From Aquatica leii (lineage: Eukaryota; Arthropoda; Insecta; Coleoptera; Lampyridae): a stretch of DNA of 64,000 bases. The notes below the pieces were generated by a model, which was not told where the DNA came from, did no database searches, and worked only from the letters and a program-made list of their open reading frames with translations. The position numbers and the translations under genes were made by a program. The stretch spans positions 177,925,027 through 177,989,026 of the forward strand of contig CM069432.1 in assembly GCA_035610365.1 (NCBI GenBank), in the 5' to 3' direction. Below, in pieces: positions 23,685 to 36,036 of the stretch (the first letter of the stretch is position 1; the number at the start of each line of letters is the position of its first letter).

Positions 23685-23915
23685 TCTGTCAAAACACTAG
23701 CACTACGCAATCAAAAATTCAGTACGCGTTAACCTATGGCGTTAACAAAGTCGCGAAAAATGAGACTAGACATGTTTACGCGCGGAGAGTCAGTACTAAT
23801 TTGAACATATTGCAAATTGCCCAATATTGTACACCGATTGTATAACATTGCATGCATATCTAAAATATTGCATACTATTTAATAATATTGCATGCACAGT
23901 GCCTATATTGCAAAA
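23685..23915 (+). repeat. dispersed repeat with clustered ATATTGCA words (copy at 63755-64000)
   Basis: Shares CTAGCACTACG(C/T)AATCAA, TTCAGTA(C/T)GCG, AACAAAGTC and AGACATGT with 63755-63850, in order. Then both copies show a run of TATTGCA, CATTGCATGCATA and similar words at irregular spacing (here 23800-23915). No coding capacity. Family unknown. Confidence 0.65.
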
Positions 23916-24189
23916 TTATTCAAATCACGTATTCTGAAGTTAATTACAGCACCGCAAATATACTGGTTCTTATTTCAACAAACCAAAATTATTTTAGATA
24001 CAAAATTTTCACCATGAAACATAATAAAATAGTTTTTGGGTAAATGGTGTATATATTTATTAAAAAACTCACATAAAAAATGTTCCGAAAACTTGATAAA
24101 AGTTGTAAGTTCCTTTAGCTACAGAATTTGCTCGAAGGTCTAAAGAAAAACCACCATTAAAAACTCTAGACGTAGCTTATAGTGTGTTT

Positions 24190-25165
24190 GGTGGATAAAG
24201 TAAAGTTCAGGTAACCAGGTGTCTGCTAACTCATAACCATTGTCCCTGCTAAAGTTGTTGGGTACTTTAATAATTTAAATCGCTACTCTGATCCTTCTTG
24301 AACCCCAGTTTTTGGTTTTAGCAAACGTTATAGTTTTTTCAAAGTTTATGTCATGTAAAGTGTTTTGCGCATGTTCAGCAATGGCAGATTTAGAAGTTTG
24401 AAGTAAACGAAGATGTCTTTTGTGTTCTTTTAGTCTAGCTTCAATAGTTCTACCAGTTTCTCCAGTGTATACCTTGTGATGTTGAATTTTATATTTAACA
24501 GGATTCAATAAATTTTTAATTTTCGTGGTAGTATTATAAGCAACTTTAACGTCACGTTTCTTCAGTATTCTTCCAATTTTGTCACTTATATTGGCAACAA
24601 AAGGTAGAACAACAAAATTGTTGCTTATAGTTGAATCGTTTGTTACAGTAGGTAGTCATCGCACGTTTGCATATTGTGCGAATTGTTTCAAATTTCTGAG
24701 ATGGATGATGATGAGAATTTGCGTTTATATATTAATCCGTATGTGTTGGTTTTCGATAAATGTATTAAAGTGGTTTTCTTTTCTTTCTATCTTCACATCA
24801 AGAAAAGGTAAGGTACCATTAATTTCTTTTTCAATACTAAATTTTATGTTTGGGTGTTGATTATTTAGGTATTGAAAAAAAATTTGTAGTTCCTCTTGCA
24901 AAAACATCATCAAAATATTTAAGTTTTTTAGATGCAAATTTTAAAGCTTCTTCTTCAAAATGCTCCATAAAGTAATTTGCAATAGATGGAGAAATTGGTG
25001 ATCCCATTGTTACACCATCTATTTGTTTATAATATTCACCATTAAACAAAAAGAATGAACATGTTAAACAATTTTCAAATAACTTGATTGTATTGTTATC
25101 AAATTTTTTTAGTGAAAACTGTATAATTCCTTGAAAACCTTTATGAGCAAGGAATGAACATGTTA
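24190..25165 (-). pseudogene. Penelope-like element, late reverse-transcriptase and GIY-YIG nuclease region
   Basis: The minus strand shows FNGEYYKQIDGVTMGSPISP (about 25050-24990) with SIANYFMEHFEEEAL. The catalytic motif YFDD follows near 24920 (usual YVDD). After a frame change comes IKFSIEKEINGTLPFLDVKI (about 24850-24790). In a further frame THTDRYINANSHHHPSQK and KFETIRTICKRA follow (about 24750-24660). The GIY-YIG-type nuclease segment is open from 24508 to 24275 (YTGETGRTIEARLKEH, AIAEHAQNTLHDI, KNWGSRRIRVAI). An in-frame TAA at 24275-24277 replaces a conserved residue. Beyond it the family C-terminus continues as IIKVPNNFSRDNGYELADTW (to about 24215). Truncated at its 5' side, and about 1.4 kb from the other Penelope remnant, whose content is complementary. 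Confidence 0.85.
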
Positions 25166-26617
25166 TAATAAAGCAGTCATAAATCTAAATGTTTAACTTA
25201 TTAGTAAGGAAATACTACCACATCTTATGTCAATATATACAGAATAAAGTTCTATAAACTAAAAGAATAGAAATTTTCTATAAAATTAGTGTATCAACAC
25301 TATTTAGTCTAATATAAATTCTAAATACAGTAATACCACCATCTACATAACACTAACATATAAAAAGAAGAATAAAGAAACAATTTGTGTCATGTTTTTG
25401 ATAGTGACAATGGCCGCTTTAGTTATTTTTAAAATACCAAAAAATTCTGTGGTACAGAAATAAACATACATCTTTGGTATCATTTCTATACCTAACACCT
25501 ACAATTCAAAGTGGAGTTATAGAAGTTTCATTTAATTGCTCCAGAAACAAATTTGTTTTTTATATAACAAAGGTCAAAACCGTTATTGTAAAGGTCAGTT
25601 AAGGTTGATATAATTTTTAACCGAAGTTAAATACTTTCTTAGTCGTTATTAAGACGGCCTCGTCTGACCCCATTTTATTCATTATGTTATTTAACAACAA
25701 TAATACATTTTATTTGAATAAGACGATTGTAAAAGATACCGTAATTGAAACACTACTTAAGCAAACTAATTCTTGTTAGTTTACCAACCAATTTCGAATA
25801 GGCCTAATATTTTAAAGTAATCGAGTTAAATATAGTATTCTAAAGTATTTTTATAGATAATTTTAACTTGTGTCTTTTATGATGAGTTAATAAAAAAAAC
25901 TTCATTGAAACATTATTATTCTAGCAGCTTGATTTTGAACTGTAATGCACAATTAAACTTTGACAGAAGGTGTATTTCCTAATGAATTTACGAGCACGCC
26001 ACTTTCTAAAGAAACTTGTTGCAATAATTACACCAATGAGTACATCGGTAATTTAGAAGTTTTATTGATACTCAAATTTTAAATCAATTAAAACATAATT
26101 AAATTTCAATAAAGCGTATCACTATTAATGTGTTAAGCGTGTATAATATATTTCTTTTGTTGTATGTATATCACATTTTTAATGGAACCATTTATACAAA
26201 CGAAAAAAACAGTAACAAAAAATTACTAAAATAACTGCTGGTCAATATCACAACTTAAAATGTATTTCTAAAATAGAGAACATTTAATAGTTAGAACAAC
26301 ATCTGTATTTGTAGTCCTGCAAAAGAATAAAATGTGATTGAATTTGTATATTTTAGTGTAAGGAATTACCAACAGTTTTTAAAAATACACATAACTAACT
26401 TTTCTATAAAAGTTAAGTTAAAACTTAGCTCTGTTAGTCATTTTCTACTTCTGTCAATCAATTTCCGCTGTTGTACACAATCAAAACAACTGAATATACA
26501 ATCCAATAATAAAAGGGATTTACACGATAAAAATTTACAAAATAATTATACGAAAAAAGAAAAATATTTTTAACTTATGTCATACTGCATACACATTTAT
26601 TATACTGACACTAATTT
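25166..26617. other. AT-rich stretch without a supported gene
   Basis: Short frames only, such as 26334-26573, without motif. Nothing assignable. Confidence 0.35.
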
Positions 26618-27003
26618 ATGTGTGTGTGTGTGTCACTCGGTTGTACCAAAAGATAGGTCCGATAAAGAAACCCGATGTGGCCGTATCCGCCATTTTTTCT
26701 TATATAATTTTATACGTATGTAAATTATTCTAATTATTTCTTATAGAGATAATTTTTCCTAACAAGTAATTCAAATTAAAAAAGATTCTAACATTAACGG
26801 TTTATTAGATATTTGATTTATAATTTAAAGTGAATTCTATATATAATATAGGTTCGCATCCTGCCTGCGATGATTTTTTTTGAAAAAAATTCCATATCTT
26901 GGAGAGAAATAACAATTTTGCTCTATATTCTTTTGACTTGGATGTTTTTTTTTCAATTTGAAAATAAAAAATATGTAGAAATTCCTTATAGGAAAGTCGT
27001 GTG
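26618..27003 (+). repeat. dispersed repeat, short copy (partner at 3003-3890)
   Basis: Begins in a (TG)n run. It then matches the partner through TACCAAAAGATAGGTC, GTATCCGCCA, TTCTTATAGAGA, AACATTAACGGTTTA, GGTTCGCATCC and TTCCATATCTTG. It lacks about 305 bases that the long copy has after ATAACAATTTT and resumes at TATTCTTTTGACTTG. It ends near TTCCTTATAGGAAAGTCGTG. Confidence 0.75.
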
Positions 27004-27450
27004 GTGAGCATACCAGTGTTTTGTAAATAATCTAATTCCAAATGAACTATGAGCTAAGGATTTTTTGATATATTGGTTGCGTCATCAACGTGCGAATTTA
27101 GAAAACAAGAAAACTAGAAATTACACAATTTTTTGTTTGTGTTAAGATTAAAGATTCAATGTATCATAAACCGCTTATGCACGTTCCAAAGTTTGAATTC
27201 TATCGAATATATAAAACTTACAAACGAACAACCAATAGTATACTGTAAAACGAGTGTCTACTTTTTAATTTCAAATTTAAAAATATTTGACATTTGTATT
27301 ATAATTCTAATGATTTTAACATTGACTAAAGTCTGACAGTACTTACACCCACTTTATATATTACACACACAAAAATCACTACTTTCGATTTCACAAAGAT
27401 GCACATTATAATACTGTTTTCCAAAACAGTTGTACAAGGAATAGTATGTT

Positions 27451-27635
27451 GTATAACGAGTAATGAATAGTAGTCATTACCAACGAGTAAAGAAAGTTTG
27501 CAGCCGAGCCGAGTTGCATTGCAATTCATAGAGTTGGTTATGCACATTCTTTACGAATTGTATACTATACTTTTTCTACGACTATATATTCAATTATTTA
27601 TCAAAGTCAAATAGGAATAAACAATTTACTGAAAA
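27451..27635 (+). repeat. dispersed repeat copy A (partner at 33094-33275)
   Basis: Shared, in order, with the partner: GTATAA(C/T)GAGTAA, GTCATT(A/T)CCAACGAGTA, TTTGCA(G/A)CCGAGCCGA, CACATTC(T/C)TTACGAATT, ACTATACTTTTTCTACGA and ATCAAAGT(C/T)AAA. A short GC-rich palindromic centre (CCGAGCCGA) is surrounded by AT-rich flanks, as in some MITEs. No TIRs are established. Confidence 0.65.
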
Positions 27636-30138
27636 AAGAGTAACCATTAAAAAAATCAAAACATCTGTATATTAGATTATAAAACAAAAACTAATTAAGA
27701 AGTTAAAATACTTATAGGTAAGTTAAAGTACTACAAAAAGACTAAAATAAGTTATTGTCCAGCATTCCAACCACTATGTTTTTATTGTAATTATTTTTTT
27801 ATTTCTTCGATAATTCACATACTAACTTCAAATTATAATCGTCGTTATTTTCAGGTCTAGCCATAAAAAATGCCACTTTATGAAATTACGTTAAATGTCA
27901 TAATTGTAACACGTTAGTTGGAATAAACATGCAAAGAAAATTAATGCAAATACTTACTAAAAAGTTATTTTTTTTTTAAATAAACAACCGACTTCGCAGT
28001 ATGGAAAACAACATTTTGCGTAAAAAATATTTACGATGTTGTAGTTTAGTTAGTAAAAATACGTTTTTTCTCTGCACAAGAGGCGAACTGGCCAAGGATG
28101 CCTGGGTAACGTAGCATCTTGAACCCTGATACCATATAGGACCAAAGTATATTTGCAAATTAAGTTCACAAGCACAATTAAATCTCCGGATGGCATCAAA
28201 TTATGCTAATGTCTGGCGGCCGCTTATTAGACATATATTGCTTTAGTCTATGTAGAACCCAACGTTATGGTAGCGTAATTAATAAAATCATAAAAAAGAT
28301 TAGTCAGGCCATTTTAAAACACATGAAACAAGTATAATTAATATAAATCCAGGTAATTCGATAAAACGTCCATCTCATTATTTTGAAAATCCAATGAGTA
28401 CGTCTGGCTTAGTGGAAATAAGTCGTACGATCCTTGAAACGAACTAACAGGACAGCAACCTAGACAATTATAAATGCTTGAAAAATGTATACCACAAAAA
28501 AATGTTTCCTTAACAATGAAAATTAAATTCAATAATCAGTACCCAGTTCAACTCAGACGACCTAGTGCCTAAAATGAGTCCTGTTAAATTAAAATCGATT
28601 TTATTTTCAAATAAAGATGTACTTCAATGAAAATAAGTTCATAGTATATTGTTCCTTGTGTATTTCATTTTTACTCGACGAAAATTATTATAAAAACGAC
28701 ATTGTGGTAAAGAACACAACACAAACTATTTACACCAGATTTGAAAAACATAAAAACAACAGCAAATCATAAATTCTAATTTTTCTCTATTGAAAACTGT
28801 CCATAATAGTATTTGCGCACTTGTCAACATAAACGTCAAAGTATTTTTGAGAGATTTTGGGGGCCTCGTAATATCTGTCCGAATAATAAAATGTATTCAA
28901 CTCATTCATGTCTAAATTTGGCGTTTTTTTCGATTCACTCGCGTTTGTAAACGTCTACTTTACAACCTGTTAAATAAATAACTATTATTTAAAAAAGTTA
29001 AAAATACTAAAATACAAAGGGAACAGACAAATATTAGAAAGAATAATTTTAATAATCATGACTTTGTGTACACAATTTTTACAATTTCGTGACCACCGAA
29101 ATAAATCACTAACAGACCTTGTATAAATAGATTTAATACAAGAGTTTACAAATTTACAAACATTCTACAGGAGCTTGGTATATCATAAATTGATAACATA
29201 TTCAAGCAAAACATAAATGTAAAATATAGGTATTAGCAGTGCTTTTGAAATATTGTAAGTACAACTTTAATTCTATCGCGTATTGCACACATTGTATAAT
29301 TTAGCATGTACGCGAGTGAACTAAAAAAGAATATTTTATTAAATTGAAAATAGTAAAACACGCATTCATGATAGAGTGACGAACTATTTGACGCTTTTAT
29401 TTTACATGATGGTGGCCCCATCAGTTTTCTACGAATTTAGAAAAGTTATTTATTGCTTTCTAAAAAGTTTTCATGATAGATAGTAAATCGTAAACACTTA
29501 TAAATACAGACAAATACGAACACTGAATATTTAAAACATAAAATTGTTTAGAATTAGAATAGTGAAGAATATAATTATTTTTTTGACACAATTGATTTCA
29601 TGCTGTTGTAAAAAAATGAAATTTGCTTTAATTATACTTTGGCACATTTATAAATTTATAATCACAAACCTTTGAACCCCTAATCCAGCATCTTTAACAA
29701 AAATTTACTAGTCTTCCTCTGTTCTACGTCTATTTGTTGCCCGCATTGACAAACACATTATATACCAGTTATGACTTTGTTTTCATAGTAGAACAAATCC
29801 GTTTTTTAAATGTTACAAACTTGAACATTATAAATTTTGACACAAAAATGTTTTATATTCACTATAAGAACGTGAAATGTCCGCGTATAATAAAATGAAT
29901 TGAATTTGTTTAATAAATGTCTTAACGATTCGTTGGGAGAGTGTCACGTTGGTGTTGAATAAAAAACAATTTTGACAAGTAAAATAAAATGATGGTTTTT
30001 TTAAATAAATAAATAAAATTTTAGTTCTTGAATGGCATTTGTTGTATTTCTTAGAAAATACCGTTAAACACTAATGACTTGTTAGTTTTTAATTAAAGCG
30101 GCGGTGGTTGTTTGACAAGTTTTTAGAAGTGGCAGCTA
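27636..30138. other. AT-rich stretch without a supported gene
   Basis: Short frames only. A somewhat GC-richer patch lies at about 28075-28215 (GGCGAACTGGCCAAGGATGC, GTCTGGCGGCCGC), which I cannot assign. Confidence 0.35.
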
Positions 30139-30205
30139 CAGCATTTGAACCATGGACCCTCGGCGTAATAAGAGACTATTGGATACTCTACACCACGACG
30201 GATTG
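30139..30205 (-). repeat. tRNA-like SINE head (box A and box B)
   Basis: On the minus strand, TGGTGTAGAGTATCC (box-A-like, near 30196-30182) is followed about 30 bases later by CCATGGTTCAAATGC (box-B-like, near 30153-30139), the spacing of an internal RNA polymerase III promoter. A full cloverleaf cannot be folded, so this is more likely a decayed tRNA-derived SINE than a tRNA gene. Confidence 0.4.
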
Positions 30206-31791
30206 CTTGTAAATTGCTTGGTTAAGGTATCCGATTCGTACGTTTTTAATGTTTAAAATTTCAATAGGCGATTCAAACTAAGCGATACGCTAACTGGCGG
30301 CGATTTGAACTACCGTTGCAATGATAGCTTAATACGCGTACTTAATTTGTTGTTGTTTTATTTTGAATTTCTGCTGCGTTGTTAAGTATATTTCGTAAAA
30401 AAATGCACATAATTAGCAATTATGGAACTGACATCTTGTTGAACGACATGCAGTCCTCGTGGTAAAATTATAACTTGAAAAATCTGTTAGAAAAGAATAA
30501 GAAACTTTGTTTACAACATTTTTAAATATTACATTATTTTTATCGAACAAGTATATATTTAGTTGTTATTATAATTCTACATTAGCGCCAATAATAAAAT
30601 TACATACGTTCAGACAAACTGCCCGACAGTTAAAAAAATAAGGGTTACGACACTACATTTGCCTTCCGTACAATATCTACCAATTAGGACTACAACTGAT
30701 ATAGCAAGCAAAACACTTCAAAGTAAACGTGCTGCAATTTCTAACCTGTATAGAAACTTATTTAAAATCACTAATAATATTAGTAAATCTTATGTAATGC
30801 TGAAAAAGCTTATCAAACTATAACAAAAAGTTTATAAAGTACATAAATTAAGCTTTGGTTATCAGAAAAAGCTTGTTACAACACAAAAAGAAATAGTATA
30901 AATAGTATGGAAGTAAAGGTAACTATAAAGTTTATTATTGCAACGTTAGTTCATTCTTTGCCGCTAGAGGCGCTGGAATCTTAAATTGAATCGCCTATAA
31001 GCAAAAAATACTTTTTCATACAAAACAAATATTACATTTTTCTTAACTTGTAGAATAAAATTATAAAAAACTTGTAAAGTTGTCTAAATATTTAAAACAA
31101 AGACTTTAAACGTAATGGCAATGCACAAATAATTTTCTCAGCTGTTTACGACAGATTTGTAGGTTAGAATCTTTAAACAGTGTTTAAAATAAAGTTTTTT
31201 GCTGGAGTCTAAAATATTATTTTTCCACTACTAGTTGTATACGCTTGCATTATTACGTATAATAGAAGGCCGTGAAGTTGTACTTTTTTAAGCGCAGGTA
31301 AATAATATTTCATTATTAACTAGTAGTTAATAATGAACATATTTACATTTTCTGATAATACTACAACAGTTTCAAAGAAAAAAAGTTCACCAAACTGCGT
31401 TCCAAGAGCAAGAGATTTTATTTAATGCTAATTTAAGTTTTCAAATCGCTCAATTAATAAATTAATTTGATTTTAAAAAGTAAGTTATTTGAAGTTCGCG
31501 CTTAATGAAATGTGAATATTATTGAGTTAAATATGTTTTAGATATAATCAATGCTTAAAATAATAATGTTTTTAAACAATTTAAACAACTTTAGCAATAA
31601 AAACTTACGTTATCTGTTTATTTTTGTGTTTTAAATCACAATTAAGAATTACGTCAAAATTAATTCTATTAAACTAATGACAACTGTCAGAATAACTGAC
31701 TTGATTTTTAATTTAAAATTAATATCTTAAATTATAAATTTGATTTAGTAACAGGTAGAAATGTTTTAATAATTCTAGTAGTGGAAAAAAT
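30206..31791. other. AT-rich stretch without a supported gene
   Basis: No frame with recognisable content and no structured repeat noticed. Confidence 0.35.
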
Positions 31792-31922
31792 TGTATATAT
31801 AACACGGTTGAGAAGTTCATTATAACCTGCGCGATTTATATCCCTCGACGCTTCGCGTCTCGCGATATAATCTATCGCTTAGGTTATAATGATGCACTTC
31901 TCAACCTTGATATATAATATAC
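31792..31922. repeat. palindromic element of about 130 bp
   Basis: The left arm (ATATAACACGGTTGAGAAGT, TTATAACCT, GCGCGATTTATAT) and right arm (ATATAATCTATCGC, AGGTTATAATGATGCACTTC, TCAACCTTGATATAT) are complementary over most of their length. The centre is GC-rich: CCCTCGACGCTTCGCGTCTC. Probably a small foldback MITE. No target duplication is certain because the flanks are themselves TA repeats. Confidence 0.6.
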
Positions 31923-32640
31923 TATTATATTGTTGTAGCAAATGAGGTAAATTTATAAATATGTAAGAATTATTCGTACATAATAAGTATTGATATTAGG
32001 AAAAGACACTAAACAGGAAATATTCAAGTCTTCAAAGATCAAATAAAGTAGTTTGACAAATTTGATTTACGTATCTTAAAAACGACCATTTATTTCATTA
32101 AATGTGTATTGTACTCAAGAAGATTTTAACCTCAAACCAAAGCTATCAACAACGAGGATTTTAGTTTAGAAAATTAATTGCAGAAGTGTATGGGATAACT
32201 GAAAAAAATTCTTTTGTCAAATTGGGCTTGGTTATAAAAAAATAATAAAAGGAAACTGTTGTTTGCTGATGTCGCTACTTAACAAAGAGAAATATGATTC
32301 TCTATGAGTGAATAATGATGAAGACGTTTGTTTGACGTTCTTACATACATATGTGTTCGTGTAATTAATGGTTTTAAAAACATCAAAAATATTTCGTTAT
32401 TGTAATCTATATTGAACTTATAATTGCACACGTGTGTTACCACACAACGTTTTTAAAACTTTTAAAAGTTAGCTCAAAAAACCGTTTTTCATAAATTGCA
32501 CAATATACGTTTCATAAAATTCAAAACGTAAATATTATTTGAGTGTTATTTATTTCATGTTCTAATAAAATTAAATCAATTTGTTTCATATCATAATTGT
32601 TTTTGCAACAAGTTATGAAATAGTAGTTTACATAACAAGA

Positions 32641-32736
32641 GTCGAAAGTAAGAAATAGCATAACTAACGTTAATGCGATGCGAGGCCGCAGGGCCGAGCG
32701 TTGCATGTGAGTGAGTTACGCTATGATTCTTTCGAC
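32641..32736. repeat. palindromic element of about 96 bp
   Basis: GTCGAAAG at 32641 pairs with CTTTCGAC ending at 32736. Inner arms ATAGCATAAC and GTTACGCTAT pair next, then TGCGATGC with GCGTTGCA and AGGCC with GGCC at the centre. Imperfect but continuous dyad symmetry and a GC-rich core suggest a small foldback element. Confidence 0.5.
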
Positions 32737-33093
32737 GAGAGTAATGTACATTATTTTTTGTGTTGCCTTTTATAAAATTACATTCCTTCTTGAAAAAATA
32801 AAAAAAAATCAACAGAAATATAATGTTGGTACTACATTTATTACTAAACCTGTCAAATTTGACATTAACTTTAATATCGTTTTTCTTCAATTTTAACTGA
32901 ATTTCAAGATTTTTAAAATGATTATTCCACCTGTCACATACTCGTTCTAATATATTAACTGACTTTGAACACTTACTTTTATGTAGATTCCTAGTTTTCA
33001 TTTTGCCACCCTAGAGCTTTTTTCGTTCATTACGTAACTACACTAACGAAGGAATATTGACGTTTGCGATATTGGCAGCACAAAATAATAGAT

Positions 33094-33275
33094 TGTATAA
33101 TGAGTAAGTAATGGTTGTCATTTCCAACGAGTATGAAAATTTGCAACCGAGCCGAAGGCGAGGTTGGCAATTCGTACGAGTTGGCAATACACATTCCTTA
33201 CGAATTAATTATACACTATACTTTTTCTACGATTCTATATTTAATTAGTAATCAAAGTTAAACAGAATTTTACGA
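33094..33275 (+). repeat. dispersed repeat copy B (partner at 27451-27635)
   Basis: Same order of landmarks as the partner. Here the centre reads CCGAGCCGAAGGCGAGGTTG, a clearer inverted repeat than in copy A. Confidence 0.65.
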
Positions 33276-35489
33276 AAAAATAACGCAGAAAATAATAAAT
33301 CTTGCAACTATCGATGAACGCCAAAAGATAATTTTATACTTCTGAATTGTCATGCAGTTTAAAAAACTGATAAATGTTCCAATAAATACTAACTTCTTTA
33401 AGTTAATTGGAGCATGTTATTATAAAATGAGTAATTTTATGTTAAGGATTAAATTACTTAATCTGTTTATAACACTGCAAGAAAACAAGTAGTTAGGTTG
33501 CAAATTAGAAGTCTTTATTTATTCTAATTATCTTGAACTTCTAATTTCTAATTTCATTACAAGAAAGTAATTTATAAATCACTTATTTTACGCTATAAAA
33601 CTAATACAATACCTTATACATGATACTCAATGATTTCGTTTATAAATTTCATAATTTATGATGCAGAGAATATTTGTAAGTCTTCTAAATTATGTTTTAA
33701 TAATTCATTATCCTGTACGTTAATAGGTTTGACCTGTACAGAAATGGCTTTGACCTGTACGGAAATAAAATTAGACAATCACAATGCACAACTTTGCCTA
33801 ATCGCAATTAAACATACAATGTATCGTATGTATTATCTGTTAGTCGTAGAAAAATAATTTTGTTTTAAATTTTTTACACTGAAAATACGTTTTTGATTTG
33901 TTTTGATTGGCTTTGTTCTATTAGAGTTAAAACTACTTATTATAGATAACCAATCCTGTTTATTTATTGAACATACTGGACAAAAAGTTATTTTCTAAGA
34001 TAACTCTTTTATCGTTATAAACGATAATATACTTCAATTCTTGTTTGGTTTGGCCAGGTTTAGAGAACAGATTATATAAGAGAATTTTAAACTAACACTT
34101 ATATACATGAATATATTGACAATTAGCTGATACAACACAGGATGTTTATTAATAGTTATTATCACACAAACACACTTGGTAGACCTAGATATGGAAATGA
34201 CGTTACAAAACATTTCTATTGTAACAAACACGTGAATCAATACTGCGACCATCCTAAACAGCAACAAATGTAGAAAAACTATCAGTTAAGTTGCGTCTTC
34301 TACTTGATTTTAAATAGATTAGCATGACCTTCAATAAAATCTTAATTAATTACTATTACAATTCTTATAGATTGCATTCGTTATACAATCTTTTATAGAT
34401 TCGCAATTGTAAGAACGCTAATATGATTTAGATAATAAAAATTATTTTGGAATTTACTAATAAATTGTTCTTCGTTAATCATTCATCAGACTAAATTAAA
34501 GCTTGAGTAAAATCACGTAAAACTTTAGTTATTCTGATATTCATAAAAAGATAAAAATGGAATGCACATGACAACTTAAAACAGGTAAGTATTAACAGTA
34601 TTAACATGAATCTACCCATAAATAACAATAGAAATGCTAAATACCGTCAAAATTGTGCTGTATAATTTTAAATATCGCTGACAAAAAAAATGTACAGTCT
34701 TTTAAAAGTATTACATTTTTCGTTTTCATATATACCTATAAGAGAAAACGAAATGCGCGAGTGCTTATGACGTCTACCATTTTTTTAGGCCTTGATATAT
34801 GATTAGGTGTATTAAAACATACTTTTTTTTCATAAAATAAAACATTTTGAACTAGTTGAAAAGCATAAACAACTTAAATGTAAACATAATCATGATTATT
34901 GTTTACAAATTTTAACAGAAATAACAAAAAACAAATTCACAATTTTGAATATGAATTATACTTTTATTTAACAAAGATTATTCACGATATAATCATAAAA
35001 CTCTAGACATAATTAATAAAATATTCAAGTAATTGGCAGTTGTTGCAACATATTTTAAACTCATACTATTATCTACACTCAAACCATTTACTAAAATGTC
35101 AACATAACTTGATATTTCATTGATGACATTATCTATCTAGTTTTCATTTAGAAAAAATACAGCACAAACCAATGTCACTGAAATCAAATCATTTTAACAC
35201 ATATTAATTAGCAACTTTCTACATATTTACAGAGGTAGCTAACGTTATAACGTTCAAGTAAAATAATAATAATAATAATAATAAGTAAATAATAATACAT
35301 TTCCGATATACTGCGATCAATAGTATCTTTTTATTTTTATAGTTTTCAAGTCTCTGTTTGGATTCAATGAGGGTATAACTTTGTAATCATTCTCGTCTTC
35401 CAGTTTATTAACTAAACGAATTTCTATTATAGCGTATTTTTATTACGATCAAAGCTTGCGGAGTTTGGCGAACATATTAATTTTCATCT
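33276..35489. other. AT-rich stretch; (AAT)n microsatellite
   Basis: No supported gene. A perfect AAT microsatellite of about seven units lies at 35262-35283. Confidence 0.45.
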
Positions 35490-35748
35490 CAAGTCCTACA
35501 GATTGTTTGAATGTATTAAACAATGTTGCTTGATGCGAAGTAATAACATTCTGTTGAACTTTCATTGTTGATTATTTTGAAATGAATATACACAACGTTT
35601 CGATTGCTATGGTATCTGCAATCGTCATCAGGTGAATACTAACAAAATAAGAAACTACTGGAGCTTATATACTAAAAACATGTTCGATGAAGCGTTCAAG
35701 CGTACAAAATCAATTAAGCGTAACAGATTAATTAATTAACAAAATTAC

Positions 35749-35880
35749 TTAGAAGAGTTTGAGTTGTTTCAGAGGTTCGATAAGTGGTTTCCATATGTTG
35801 CTTATCTCGACACTTGGCTGGCTGAAAATTTCTTTGTTGTTGTTGATGAATGCCGCTTCTTTAAATTTGGTTGGTACAAA
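35749..35880 (-). pseudogene. C-terminal stub of a Penelope GIY-YIG protein
   Basis: The minus-strand frame reads TKFKEAAFINNNKEIFSQ, then EISNIWKPLIEPL, and stops at 35751-35749. It matches the last part of the Penelope nuclease (pattern: K/REAxxI, N, then a W-x-P-L near the end). It compares with KNWGSRRIRVAI ... ADTWLPEL in the pseudogene at 24190-25165, though from a different subfamily. Only about 43 codons remain. The upstream part was lost by 5' truncation during insertion. Confidence 0.6.
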
Positions 35881-36001
35881 CGGAAATTTAAAGAAGCGGC
35901 ATTAATCTGTTACGCTTAATTGATTTTGTACGCTTGAACGCTTCATCGAACATGTTTTTAGTATATAAGCTCCAGTAGTTTCTTAGTTTGTTAGTATTCA
36001 C

Positions 36002-36036
36002 CTGATGACGATTGCAGATACCACAGCAATCGAAAC
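36002..36036 (+). ncRNA. hammerhead-ribozyme-like core in the Penelope pseudo-LTR
   Basis: CTGATGA, one extra C, six-base stem GATTGC/GCAATC with a ten-base loop, then GAAAC. Penelope pseudo-LTRs are known to carry hammerhead motifs with the core CUGANGA...GAAA. The extra base between CUGAUGA and stem II is not canonical, so activity is doubtful. The mirror copy lies in the left arm on the minus strand. Confidence 0.4.

Noticed and set aside
24579..24860. 93-aa plus-strand frame
   Set aside because: Antisense shadow of the Penelope reverse-transcriptase region on the minus strand.
32591..33001. 136-aa minus-strand frame
   Set aside because: Runs through a palindromic element at 32641-32736 and has no recognisable domain. 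Lysine/asparagine-rich chance frame more likely.
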